Shown: one piece after another, positions 1 through 6,989 of the stretch | Layout: each line of letters starts with the position of its first letter | Numbering within the stretch: the first letter of the stretch is position 1 | Assembly: GCA_027486845.1 (NCBI GenBank) | Contig: JAIXOL010000001.1 | Span: 62,001-126,000, forward strand | Direction: 5' to 3' | Length of the DNA stretch: 64,000 bases | Origin: Cytophagaceae bacterium | Lineage (GTDB): Bacteria; Bacteroidota; Bacteroidia; Cytophagales; Spirosomataceae | Notes under the pieces: generated by a model | The model's input: only the letters and a program-made list of their open reading frames with translations | Told to the model about the DNA's origin: nothing | Database searches by the model: none | Program-made: the position numbers and the translations under genes

Positions 1-494
1 TGAAGCAAGCTATTCAAGCTGCGGTTCGTGTTGGTGCTCAAGGTATTAAAGTAAAACTTGGTGGTCGTTTAGCAGGAGCTGAAATGGCACGTAATGAAAT
101 GTATAAAGAGGGACGTATCCCTTTGCATACGTTGCGTGCAGACATCGATTATGCAATTTCTGAAGCCCTCACCGTTTATGGAAAAATCGGTATTAAGGTA
201 TGGATTTTCAAAGGAGAGGTTTATGGTAAGCGTGATTTAACCCCGGCAGGTGGTGGTACTGCTCAATCGAATAACGAGAGAGGCGGTGCAGATGCTCAAG
301 CTGGAGGACGTGGAGGTCGTGATGATCGTAGAGGTGGAGGTCGTGATGACCGCAGAGGCGGTAGTCGTGACGATAACAGAAGCGGTGGTGGCGGTGGTCG
401 TAACAATAGCAACAACAATAATAATCGTGGTGGTGCTGCTGGCGGAAATCGCAATAACAATAATAATAGAGGTACAGGTCCAAATAAGAGATAA
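1..494 (+). CDS. rpsC: 30S ribosomal protein S3, C-terminal part (cut by window edge)
   Basis: The reading frame is already open at the first bases, so the N-terminal half lies upstream of the window. The visible part has the conserved S3 C-terminal domain ([17 protein letters not shown], then [15 protein letters not shown] and [13 protein letters not shown]). S3 sits on the head of the small subunit near the mRNA entry tunnel. After [11 protein letters not shown] the protein continues for roughly 75 residues of low-complexity sequence: RGGRDD repeats, then Gly, Asn and Arg runs. The tail is basic and looks disordered, in the manner of RNA-binding RGG tails. It is in frame and ends at a normal stop, so it belongs to the protein. 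S3 in this phylum often has extra C-terminal sequence, but I cannot say how common this composition is. rplP follows after a structured 112 bp gap. Confidence 0.97.
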   Translation, partial: KQAIQAAVRVGAQGIKVKLGGRLAGAEMARNEMYKEGRIPLHTLRADIDYAISEALTVYGKIGIKVWIFKGEVYGKRDLTPAGGGTAQSNNERGGADAQAGGRGGRDDRRGGGRDDRRGGSRDDNRSGGGGGRNNSNNNNNRGGAAGGNRNNNNNRGTGPNKR

Positions 495-502
495 GCATCT
501 AA

Positions 503-589
503 CTTAGTTTCAAGTTTACTTCTCGAAAACTTTTGATGTAATCATTGAAACTTTAGAAAAATTTTACTTGAAACTAAGCACTTAGTGCT
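503..589 (+). promoter_or_regulatory. structured rpsC-rplP intergenic element
   Basis: A perfect 13 bp inverted repeat, CTTAGTTTCAAGT at 503-515 and ACTTGAAACTAAG at 566-578, encloses 50 nt. It is followed directly by a small hairpin AGCAC-TTA-GTGCT (577-589). There is no T-run, so it does not look like an intrinsic terminator. It could be an RNA processing site, a stability element or a binding site. Function unknown. Confidence 0.6.
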
Positions 590-606
590 GAAAATATAAC
601 ATCGTC

Positions 607-1035
607 ATGTTACAACCAAGAAGAACTAAATTTCGTAAGCAACAAAAAGGCAGAATTAAAGGTCTTGCCACTCGTGGACATGAGATAGCTTTCGGAACAT
701 TCGCTATTAAATCCTTAGAGCCAGGTTTTATTACCTCTCGTCAGATTGAAGCAGCACGTATCGGTGTTACCCGTGCAATGAAACGTGAAGGTCAGGTGTG
801 GATTCGTATTTTTCCAGATAAACCAATCACTAAGAAGCCTTTAGAGGTACGTATGGGTAAAGGTAAGGGTGCACCTGAATATTGGGTTGCCAGTGTTAAA
901 CCGGGTACAATTTTATTCGAAGCAACTGGAGTTCCAGTAGAAGTAGCAACAGAGGCTTTACGCCTAGCTGCTCAAAAACTTCCGGTTCAAACAAAGTTTG
1001 TAGTACGTAAAGACTACCAAGAAGGAGCTGAATAA
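607..1035 (+). CDS. rplP: 50S ribosomal protein L16
   Basis: 142 residues, the usual L16 length, beginning [19 protein letters not shown]. The protein carries the conserved [21 protein letters not shown] and [13 protein letters not shown] segments typical of L16. L16 binds 23S rRNA beside the peptidyl-transferase centre and helps organise the A-site tRNA region late in 50S assembly. It lies between rpsC and rpmC as in the standard S10 operon order. A roughly 100 bp spacer follows, containing a weak inverted repeat (AACTTAA 1092-1098 and TTAAGTT 1118-1124) just before rpmC. Confidence 0.98.
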   Translation: MLQPRRTKFRKQQKGRIKGLATRGHEIAFGTFAIKSLEPGFITSRQIEAARIGVTRAMKREGQVWIRIFPDKPITKKPLEVRMGKGKGAPEYWVASVKPGTILFEATGVPVEVATEALRLAAQKLPVQTKFVVRKDYQEGAE

Positions 1036-1135
1036 TAACAATAGTTCTGAGTGCTGCGTTACGAACATCCGTTAAAGGTATATATTGCCTAAACTTAATT
1101 CTTAATTCCTAACTCAGTTAAGTTCAAATAATAAA

Positions 1136-1318
1136 ATGAAACAGTCAGAAATTAAAGCATTGTCACTTGAGCAGTTAGAGCAAAATATTGCTGTTGAAAA
1201 AGATAGAATCTTGAAATTACAGTTTGCTCACGCCATTACACCCATCGAAAATCCGATGCGTATTCGTCAGTCTCGTAGATTGATAGCTCAATTGATGACC
1301 GAATTCAACGCAAGATAA
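1136..1318 (+). CDS. rpmC: 50S ribosomal protein L29
   Basis: 60 residues, starting MKQSEIKALSLEQLEQNI and containing the conserved two-helix coiled-coil pattern of L29 (IENPMRIRQSRRLIAQLMTE). L29 lies at the exit of the nascent-peptide tunnel, near L23, where targeting factors dock. It occupies the expected place between rplP and rpsQ, with a 45 bp gap to rpsQ. Confidence 0.97.
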   Translation: MKQSEIKALSLEQLEQNIAVEKDRILKLQFAHAITPIENPMRIRQSRRLIAQLMTEFNAR

Positions 1319-1363
1319 ATTATAGCAATCCCTGTAAGTAACAGGATATCAAGTATCTGAACA

Positions 1364-1621
1364 ATGGAAGAAAGAAATCTCAGAAAAGAGCGTATCGGAA
1401 CGGTAGTAAGCAACAAGATGGATAAATCAGGTGTTGTAACTGTTGTTCGTAAATTGAAGCATCCGAAATACGGAAAGTTTATGCTCAAAACCAAGAAGTT
1501 TATGTTCCATGACGAGAACAATGAAGCTGGTATCGGTGATACTGTTAAGATTCAAGAAACTCGTCCATTGAGCAAAAACAAAAATTGGAGATTAGTAGAA
1601 ATCGTAGAAAAAGCGAAATAA
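1364..1621 (+). CDS. rpsQ: 30S ribosomal protein S17
   Basis: 85 residues with the S17 OB-fold signature: [19 protein letters not shown] near the start and [19 protein letters not shown] near the end. S17 is a primary 16S rRNA binder in the body of the 30S subunit. Gene order rpmC-rpsQ-rplN is canonical. A 117 bp structured gap separates it from rplN. Confidence 0.98.
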   Translation: MEERNLRKERIGTVVSNKMDKSGVVTVVRKLKHPKYGKFMLKTKKFMFHDENNEAGIGDTVKIQETRPLSKNKNWRLVEIVEKAK

Positions 1622-1633
1622 TAGCCCCAATTT

Positions 1634-1716
1634 TATTCTCCTCAACTGGAGAATGCTATTAACTTAATTATCTCTTGAGTTGGACGAGTCCTTAGGGGCG
1701 TCGAATCAGACTTAAG
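1634..1716 (+). promoter_or_regulatory. structured leader region before rplN
   Basis: Three consecutive hairpins lie in the rpsQ-rplN gap. ATTCTCC (1634-1640) pairs with GGAGAAT (1647-1653) around the loop TCAACT. GACG (1683-1686) pairs with CGTC (1699-1702), with GTCC/GGGG pairing inside. AGAC pairs with GTCT at about 1708-1716. Five loop bases of the first hairpin (CAACT) can pair with AGTTG at 1678-1682, giving a possible pseudoknot. No TAnnTTTG box is evident. A regulatory RNA role for the rplN-rplX-rplE-rpsN segment is possible but unproven. Confidence 0.45.
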
Positions 1717-1738
1717 GGTCTTAAAAATTCATAAGACA

Positions 1739-2107
1739 ATGTTACAGCAAGAATCAAGAGCAGGTGTTGCCGACAACAGTGGTGCAAAAGAAGTGCTTGT
1801 TATCCGTGTATTGGGTGGCACGCGTAAACGATATGCATCAATCGGCGATAAAGTTGTCGTAACGGTGAAATCAGCCCTTTCATCTTCAAATATGAAGAAA
1901 GGAACTGTATCCAAGGCTGTTGTTGTGAGAACTACTAAAGAAGTTCGCCGCAAAGATGGTACTTACATTCGTTTTGAAGACAACGCAGTCGTATTATTAA
2001 ACAATCAAGATGAGCCACGTGGCACTCGTATTTTTGGACCTGTTGCTCGCGAGTTGCGTGAGAAACAATTCATGAAAATCGTTTCTTTGGCTCCAGAGGT
2101 TCTTTAA
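1739..2107 (+). CDS. rplN: 50S ribosomal protein L14
   Basis: 122 residues, exactly the usual length, beginning [20 protein letters not shown]. It has the L14 signature region ([21 protein letters not shown]) and the terminal block [21 protein letters not shown]14 binds 23S rRNA and forms the intersubunit bridge B8 with 16S helix 14. The next gene is rplX after 91 bp. Confidence 0.98.
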   Translation: MLQQESRAGVADNSGAKEVLVIRVLGGTRKRYASIGDKVVVTVKSALSSSNMKKGTVSKAVVVRTTKEVRRKDGTYIRFEDNAVVLLNNQDEPRGTRIFGPVARELREKQFMKIVSLAPEVL

Positions 2108-2198
2108 TTTGAAGGCAGGCTTGGAAAATTCTCTTTTGGGAGTTTAGCCATAATCTTAGTTCAAATTTTAAAATTTCCAAATTTTCAAATTCAAAGTA

Positions 2199-2537
2199 AT
2201 GGAAAGAAAATTCAATAAGCAGCAAAAACAACATGTTCGCACTGGCGATACTGTTGAAGTTATTGCAGGCAATGCTAAAGGGAAGCGTGGCGTTATAAGC
2301 GAGGTAATTGCAGCTAAACAACGTGTTGTTGTTAGTGGTGTAAATATCATGAAAAAGCACGTCAAACCTTCCGCTCAATCTCCTCAAGGGGAAATTCGTG
2401 AGTTTGCAGCTCCTGTTCACATTAGTAATGTTATGTTGGTGGACCCAGCAACTGGCGGGACAACACGTACAGGTCGCAAGGAAAACGACAAAGGAAAGTT
2501 ACAAAGATTTTCTAAGGAAACTGGAAAGTTTATTTAA
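2199..2537 (+). CDS. rplX: 50S ribosomal protein L24
   Basis: 112 residues. The KOW motif is clear (GDTVEVIAGNAKGKRGVIS), followed by VVSGVNIMKKHVKPS and the conserved PVHISNVMLVDPATG. L24 is one of the two proteins that start 50S assembly and lies by the tunnel exit. It sits between rplN and rplE as expected. Confidence 0.97.
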   Translation: MERKFNKQQKQHVRTGDTVEVIAGNAKGKRGVISEVIAAKQRVVVSGVNIMKKHVKPSAQSPQGEIREFAAPVHISNVMLVDPATGGTTRTGRKENDKGKLQRFSKETGKFI

Positions 2538-2618
2538 TTAATTACCATTTGATTTTCGTTTCTGCCGAAACTTTTATCAATAAATATGAGGGTCGGAAAT
2601 CCTCCTATTAAGAAACTA

Positions 2619-3167
2619 ATGGCACGTTTAAAAGACAAATACACTAAAGAAATTGTACCAGCTTTAAAAGAAAAGTTCGGATACAAGTCAGTAATGCAGG
2701 TTCCAGCATTAAAAAAAATTGTAGTGAACCGTGGGGTTGGAGCTGCAACTGGGGATAAGAAATTAATTGACAGTAGTTTAGAGGAAATTACTACAATTAC
2801 AGGTCAAAAAGCAGTAGCTACTCTTTCTAAGAAAGCCGTATCTAACTTTAAACTACGTGAAAATATGCCGATTGGTGTAAAAGTTACTTTACGTGGTGAT
2901 AAAATGTACGAATTCTTAGATCGTTTGACTGCCATTGCTCTTCCACGTGTTCGTGATTTCAAAGGTATTAGTGATAAGGGCTTTGATGGTCGTGGCAACT
3001 ACACTTTTGGTGTCAAGGAACAAATTATCTTCCCTGAAATCTCTATTGATAAAATCTCTAAGATTCAAGGTATGGATATTACGTTCGTTACATCAGCAGG
3101 AACGGATGCCGAGGCATACGAGTTACTAAAAGCAATGGGAATGCCATTTGCTAGCATCAAGAAATAA
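2619..3167 (+). CDS. rplE: 50S ribosomal protein L5
   Basis: 182 residues from the chosen start, ATG at 2619 ([20 protein letters not shown]), which matches the normal L5 N-terminus. An in-frame ATG at 2586 would add 11 residues ([11 protein letters not shown]) that are not part of typical L5, so I reject it. Conserved L5 blocks include [26 protein letters not shown] and [19 protein letters not shown]5 binds 5S rRNA and contacts the P-site tRNA region. In E. coli the S8 operator sits at the start of rplE; here an S8-like hairpin is instead found before rpsH. Confidence 0.96.
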   Translation: MARLKDKYTKEIVPALKEKFGYKSVMQVPALKKIVVNRGVGAATGDKKLIDSSLEEITTITGQKAVATLSKKAVSNFKLRENMPIGVKVTLRGDKMYEFLDRLTAIALPRVRDFKGISDKGFDGRGNYTFGVKEQIIFPEISIDKISKIQGMDITFVTSAGTDAEAYELLKAMGMPFASIKK

Positions 3168-3201
3168 TATAAGGTTTCGATATTTATAATTCAGTCATAC
3201 A

Positions 3202-3471
3202 ATGGCAAAAGAATCAATAAAAGCAAGAGATAGAAAGAAAGCAGCTTGTGTTGCTAAATATGCTGTAAAGCGTGCTGCTTTGAAAGAGGCGGGTGACCTA
3301 ATCGGCTTAGACAAACTACCTCGTAATGCTTCACCTGTACGTTTACATAATCGTTGTCAATTGACAGGTCGTCCGAGAGGATATATGCGTAAGTTCGGTA
3401 TCAATCGTGTTACTTTCCGTGAAATGGCAAGCAAAGGGTTAATACCAGGAGTTACTAAAGCATCTTGGTAG
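3202..3471 (+). CDS. rpsN: 30S ribosomal protein S14, zinc-independent form
   Basis: 89 residues. The C-terminal half [26 protein letters not shown] is the S14 signature. The longer length and the absence of the paired CxxC motifs of the short zinc-ribbon form put it in the zinc-independent class. S14 sits in the 30S head. It ends the first transcription block; a 200 bp gap with a promoter and an RNA hairpin separates it from rpsH. Confidence 0.97.
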   Translation: MAKESIKARDRKKAACVAKYAVKRAALKEAGDLIGLDKLPRNASPVRLHNRCQLTGRPRGYMRKFGINRVTFREMASKGLIPGVTKASW

Positions 3472-3591
3472 TTTCAGATATAGTATTTATTGTGATGTGA
3501 ATATTCAAAGTTATTTTATAATATATTTAAGAATATTTAGTCTTCAACATAAAAACTGTCTCAGTTATTACTTTTTATAAAAAATATTTTC

Positions 3592-3599
3592 TAATTTTG
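3592..3599 (+). promoter_or_regulatory. Bacteroidota -7 box upstream of rpsH
   Basis: TAATTTTG fits the Bacteroidota consensus TAnnTTTG. It is the only clear match in the 200 bp rpsN-rpsH gap. No good TTG -33 element is seen at 19-21 bp spacing. The implied transcription start, at about 3605, would put the hairpin at 3601-3646 at the extreme 5' end of the message. Confidence 0.6.
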
Positions 3600-3600
3600 C

Positions 3601-3646
3601 AGCCCAGTTAAGAAAGTCGTGCTTACGATACTGCTTAACGCTGGCT
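3601..3646 (+). promoter_or_regulatory. putative S8-binding leader hairpin (16S helix-21 mimic)
   Basis: The element folds as one nested stem: AGC(3601-3603)/GCT(3644-3646), CAG(3605-3607)/CTG(3641-3643), TTAAG(3608-3612)/CTTAA(3634-3638), AG(3615-3616)/CT(3631-3632), bulged TA at 3629-3630, and TCGT(3617-3620)/ACGA(3625-3628) closed by the loop GCTT. The strands AGTC and GATACT are the same as the core S8-binding strands of 16S helix 21 (E. coli 596-599 and 639-644), including the bulge. The rpsH start codon lies 25 nt downstream. S8 is a known autoregulator of its own operon in E. coli, so this looks like an S8 feedback leader. Sequence and fold are seen; binding is inferred. Confidence 0.7.
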
Positions 3647-3671
3647 AGGTATCCAAAATTAAATATCAAAA

Positions 3672-4073
3672 ATGATTACAACGGATCCAATAGCAGACTT
3701 CCTTACCAGAATCCGAAATGCCATAAAGGCACGTCATAGAGTGGTAGAAATTCCTGCTTCGAACATCAAAAAAGCGATTACTCAAGTACTTTACGATAAA
3801 GGCTTTATTCAAAGTTATAAATTCGATGAAGTTGCTCCTCAAGGAGTAATCAAAATTGCATTAAAGTACAATCCAGTTACCAAACAATCGGCAATTGTAG
3901 AATTGAAGAGAGTTTCTAAGCCGGGCTTACGTAAATATGCAGGTACTACTGATATTCCACGTGTTTTAAATGGTTTGGGTATTGCTATCGTCTCTACATC
4001 TAAAGGTGTAATGACAGATAAAGAAGCTCGTGCATTAAAAGTGGGTGGTGAAGTCCTATGCTACGTATACTAA
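3672..4073 (+). CDS. rpsH: 30S ribosomal protein S8
   Basis: 133 residues beginning [20 protein letters not shown], the S8 hallmark, with the C-terminal signature [20 protein letters not shown] and the final [10 protein letters not shown]8 is a primary binder of 16S rRNA helix 21 in the 30S platform. It is the first gene of the second block of the superoperon and has its own candidate promoter and leader hairpin. In Enterobacteria S8 represses the spc operon translationally by binding an rRNA-like site in the mRNA; the leader here suggests the same logic with a different location. Confidence 0.98.
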   Translation: MITTDPIADFLTRIRNAIKARHRVVEIPASNIKKAITQVLYDKGFIQSYKFDEVAPQGVIKIALKYNPVTKQSAIVELKRVSKPGLRKYAGTTDIPRVLNGLGIAIVSTSKGVMTDKEARALKVGGEVLCYVY

Positions 4074-4219
4074 TACGATTTATTTTTCAGGTTTTGTGTG
4101 TATGAAATGCATATAAAAACTTTTATTTAAGTAAATTATTTGTTGACCGCTCCTAATACTCTGAGTTTCCTAATTTGAAATTCAGTTGTGTATTTTGAAG
4201 CCTTAAACTATTCAATAAA

Positions 4220-4780
4220 ATGTCAAGAATTGGTAAAAAACCAGTTACCCTTCCAAGTGGTGTTAGTATTTCAGTTGATGCACAAAACATTGTTACTGTC
4301 AATGGACCAAAGGGTACACTAACTCAGAAAGTTGACCAAGATATAATTGTTTCTATAGACGGAAATGAACTTAAAGTTGATAGACCAACTGAGCAAAAAA
4401 GACACAAAGCCCTACATGGTTTGTATCGTTCATTAATCAATAATATGGTTATTGGTGTTAGTACTGGCTACAAGGCTGAAATGGAAATTGTTGGTGTTGG
4501 TTACAAAGCTACCAACAATGGTAATGTACTGGATTTGAGCCTAGGTTTCTCGCATAACGTTTATTTTGTTGTTCCTTTGGAATTGAAGGTGACAACTGCG
4601 ATGGAAAAAGGTAAAAATCCTATGGTAATGCTTGAAGGTACAGATAAGCAATTAGTAGGCTTGGTTGCTTCAAAAATAAAGTCACTTCGTAAAGTTGAGC
4701 CATACAAAGGTAAAGGTATAAGATTTGTTGGTGAAGTTATTCGTCGTAAGGCTGGTAAAACATCTGGTAAGAAGAAATAA
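4220..4780 (+). CDS. rplF: 50S ribosomal protein L6
   Basis: 186 residues beginning MSRIGKKPVTLPSGV, with both halves of the duplicated L6 fold and the C-terminal signature VEPYKGKGIRFVGEVIRRKAGK. L6 binds the sarcin-ricin loop region near the factor-binding site. The 146 bp gap before it is AT-rich with no clear promoter box. rplR follows after 83 bp. Confidence 0.98.
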   Translation: MSRIGKKPVTLPSGVSISVDAQNIVTVNGPKGTLTQKVDQDIIVSIDGNELKVDRPTEQKRHKALHGLYRSLINNMVIGVSTGYKAEMEIVGVGYKATNNGNVLDLSLGFSHNVYFVVPLELKVTTAMEKGKNPMVMLEGTDKQLVGLVASKIKSLRKVEPYKGKGIRFVGEVIRRKAGKTSGKKK

Positions 4781-4863
4781 TCATTAGACACAAGACGTAG
4801 GAGAAACAAGAAGGATTAATTATCAAACTTGCTGCTCTGAAAATCACAAAATTATCAAATACA

Positions 4864-5211
4864 ATGTCAAGTGTAAAAACTGATAGGAGACAAAAAATTA
4901 AGTGGAGTATCCGCAGAAAGATCTCTGGTACAACTGAGAGGCCACGTTTGTCGGTTTTCCGTTCAAATACTGCCATCTACGCTCAATTAATTGACGATTC
5001 TAAAGGTGAAACTTTAGCCGCTATTTCAACTACCGAATTAGGTTTGAAAGGTGTGAAAGTAGATAATTCGAAAGAAGTGGGTAAAAAATTAGCTGAAAAA
5101 GCGGCCGAAAAAGGAATTCTTGCCTGTGTATTCGATCGTAATGGCTATTTATATCATGGTAATATTAAGGCTGTGGCTGAAGGAGCCAGAGAAGGCGGTT
5201 TGAAATTCTAA
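4864..5211 (+). CDS. rplR: 50S ribosomal protein L18
   Basis: 115 residues. It contains the conserved [20 protein letters not shown] and the C-terminal [21 protein letters not shown]18 binds 5S rRNA with L5 and anchors it in the central protuberance. It is only 18 bp ahead of rpsE, so the two are probably translated together. Confidence 0.98.
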   Translation: MSSVKTDRRQKIKWSIRRKISGTTERPRLSVFRSNTAIYAQLIDDSKGETLAAISTTELGLKGVKVDNSKEVGKKLAEKAAEKGILACVFDRNGYLYHGNIKAVAEGAREGGLKF

Positions 5212-5229
5212 TCTCGAAATTCTGAATCA

Positions 5230-5733
5230 ATGAACAAAGCAAAAGTAAACGAGGCAGAACTCAAAGAAAGAGTAGTCGCCATCAATCGTGTAGCAAAAGT
5301 AGTAAAGGGTGGACGTCGTTTTAGCTTCTCAGCTATCGTTGTTTTAGGCGATGGTAAAGGAGTAGTAGGTCAAGGTTTAGGAAAAGCTCTTGAGGTAACT
5401 GAGGCTATTGCCAAAGCTATAGAAGATGCTAAGAAAAACTTAGTTACTGTGCCTATTATTAATGATACAGTACCTCATGAAATTCACGGAAAATATTCTG
5501 GAGGTTTTGTGTTTGTTAAGCCAGCAGCTCCTGGTACAGGAATTATTGCTGGTGGTGCGATGCGTGCCGTTTTAGAAGCAGCCGGTGTTCATAATGTATT
5601 GGCGAAATCTAAAGGTTCATCAAATCCTCATAATGTAGTAAAAGCTACTATCGATGCTCTTAGTCAAATGAGAGCTCCGCATACAATAGCTTTCCAACGA
5701 AGTGTTAAAATGACTAAAGTATTCAACGGATAA
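5230..5733 (+). CDS. rpsE: 30S ribosomal protein S5
   Basis: 167 residues. The dsRNA-binding-like N domain shows [20 protein letters not shown], followed by [19 protein letters not shown] and the C-terminal [21 protein letters not shown]5 lies at the mRNA entry tunnel with S3 and S4 and influences decoding accuracy. It sits between rplR and rpmD, as in other spc operons. Confidence 0.98.
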   Translation: MNKAKVNEAELKERVVAINRVAKVVKGGRRFSFSAIVVLGDGKGVVGQGLGKALEVTEAIAKAIEDAKKNLVTVPIINDTVPHEIHGKYSGGFVFVKPAAPGTGIIAGGAMRAVLEAAGVHNVLAKSKGSSNPHNVVKATIDALSQMRAPHTIAFQRSVKMTKVFNG

Positions 5734-5817
5734 ACTGCTAGGAGCTTTAAGTTTGCTATTCATACTTGCTTTGTATGGAAGTTGGCTTAGGGCTTGTTGC
5801 ACTTAGCTAATAAAAAA

Positions 5818-5997
5818 ATGGCAAAGGTAAAAATTACTCAAGTAAGAAGTATCATTGGAAGGCCTGAAACTCAGAAACGTACTATTGCAGCTCTGGGTCT
5901 TGGTAAACTTAATCGTACTGTTGAAAAAGAACTAAATCCTGCGATGCAAGGGATGATTAATTCGGTTAAACACCTGTTAGTTATTGAAGAAGTGTAA
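5818..5997 (+). CDS. rpmD: 50S ribosomal protein L30
   Basis: 59 residues from ATG at 5818 ([16 protein letters not shown]). An upstream TTG at 5794 is in frame but would add eight residues absent from normal L30, so it is not used. The conserved [18 protein letters not shown] is present. L30 is a small peripheral protein of the 50S body. A 165 bp gap with a small inverted repeat precedes rplO. Confidence 0.96.
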   Translation: MAKVKITQVRSIIGRPETQKRTIAALGLGKLNRTVEKELNPAMQGMINSVKHLLVIEEV

Positions 5998-6109
5998 GCT
6001 TTTTTAAAGTTTTGTTTTCAAAATTGTCAATTATTAATCCAAAACAGTCATCAATATATTTTTAATTGATAGTTGTTTAGTGGTAATTTTCATAGGCATA
6101 GCCGAGTAG

Positions 6110-6124
6110 GTCTGATGGTCAGAC
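6110..6124 (+). repeat. short GTCTGA/TCAGAC inverted repeat before rplO
   Basis: GTCTGA (6110-6115), three bases, then TCAGAC (6119-6124) form a perfect 6 bp inverted repeat in the rpmD-rplO gap. The same GGTCAGAC/GGTCTGAC core appears several times in the intergenic region at 17356-17418, so this may be a copy of a small dispersed repeat. No function is visible. Confidence 0.4.
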
Positions 6125-6162
6125 TTGCGTATTATTAACCCGATTTATTTAATCGAATTACA

Positions 6163-6957
6163 ATGAAATTAGAATCTCTAAAGCCTAATAAAGGTTCAGT
6201 AAAAGCAAATGACAGAGTAGGTCGTGGACACGGTTCTGGTGGTGGTGGTACTGCTAAGCGTGGTCACAAGGGTGCAAAGTCTCGTTCAGGTTACAGCCAG
6301 AAGCGTGGTTTTGAAGGTGGTCAAATGCCCTTACAACGTCGTGTTCCTAAGTTTGGTTTCAAAAATATCAATCGTGTTGAGTACAAAGCTATCAATTTGG
6401 ATACAATTCAATCATTATTTGATAAAACTGGTATTTCTGATATTGATTTAGGTGTATTGTATAGTAATGGTCTTATCTCTAAATCTGATTTGGTAAAAGT
6501 ATTAGGTCGTGGTGAGTTGACTGCAATGGTTAATTTACGTGCAAATGCTTTCTCTGCATCTGCAATTGCAGCTATTGAGAAGGTAGGTGGTACCGCTAAT
6601 GTAGATGCTACATTAAATAGAGATACTGCTACTTTAGTTGAGCAAACAGTTGCCGAAGTTATTGTTACTGAAAAGCCGACAAAAATAAAAAAAAAAGTTG
6701 AAGGTGACGATTTAAAATTAATTGAAGGAGTTGGTCCGAAAATTGCAAATTTGTTAATTAATGCAGGAATTGTTACATTTGCAGATTTAGCAGCAACTTC
6801 TGCTGAGAAAGTTTCTGAAATTCTTAGTGCAGCAGGTTCGAACTTTGCTTCACATAACCCTGCTACTTGGGCAGATCAAGCCTCTTTGGCTCGTGATTGT
6901 AAGTGGGATGAGTTAAAAGAATTGCAAGACAGACTCAACGGAGGTAGAGCTGAGTAA
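6163..6957 (+). CDS. rplO: 50S ribosomal protein L15 fused to a helix-hairpin-helix domain
   Basis: 264 residues, against about 145-150 for a normal L15. Residues 1 to about 150 are a complete L15 (MKLESLKPNKGSVK, GRGHGSGGGGTAKRGHKGAK, GFEGGQMPLQRRVPKFGF). A basic linker (residues about 160-178, KPTKIKKKVEG) leads to a C-terminal domain of about 80 residues containing LKLIEGVGPKIANLLINAG and FADLAATSAEKVSEILSAAG. This is a helix-hairpin-helix domain resembling one that, from memory, is fused to L21 in many Bacteroidota. The linker is encoded by a run of ten A residues (6687-6696). L15 helps late 50S assembly; the HhH domain may add RNA or DNA contact. rplO is directly followed by secY. Confidence 0.95.
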   Translation: MKLESLKPNKGSVKANDRVGRGHGSGGGGTAKRGHKGAKSRSGYSQKRGFEGGQMPLQRRVPKFGFKNINRVEYKAINLDTIQSLFDKTGISDIDLGVLYSNGLISKSDLVKVLGRGELTAMVNLRANAFSASAIAAIEKVGGTANVDATLNRDTATLVEQTVAEVIVTEKPTKIKKKVEGDDLKLIEGVGPKIANLLINAGIVTFADLAATSAEKVSEILSAAGSNFASHNPATWADQASLARDCKWDELKELQDRLNGGRAE

Positions 6958-6989
6958 TTTCACTAAAACGCCTTGTTTTTCCTATCAAA

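Noticed and set aside
208-507. Overlapping open frames in the other frames of the S3 tail
   Set aside because: They are by-products of the Gly/Asn/Arg repeat codons and have repetitive His/Tyr or Val/Ile sequences with no signature.
2586-2618. Longer L5 start ([11 protein letters not shown])
   Set aside because: L5 proteins of this phylum begin at MARLKDKY-type sequence, which is the ATG at 2619.
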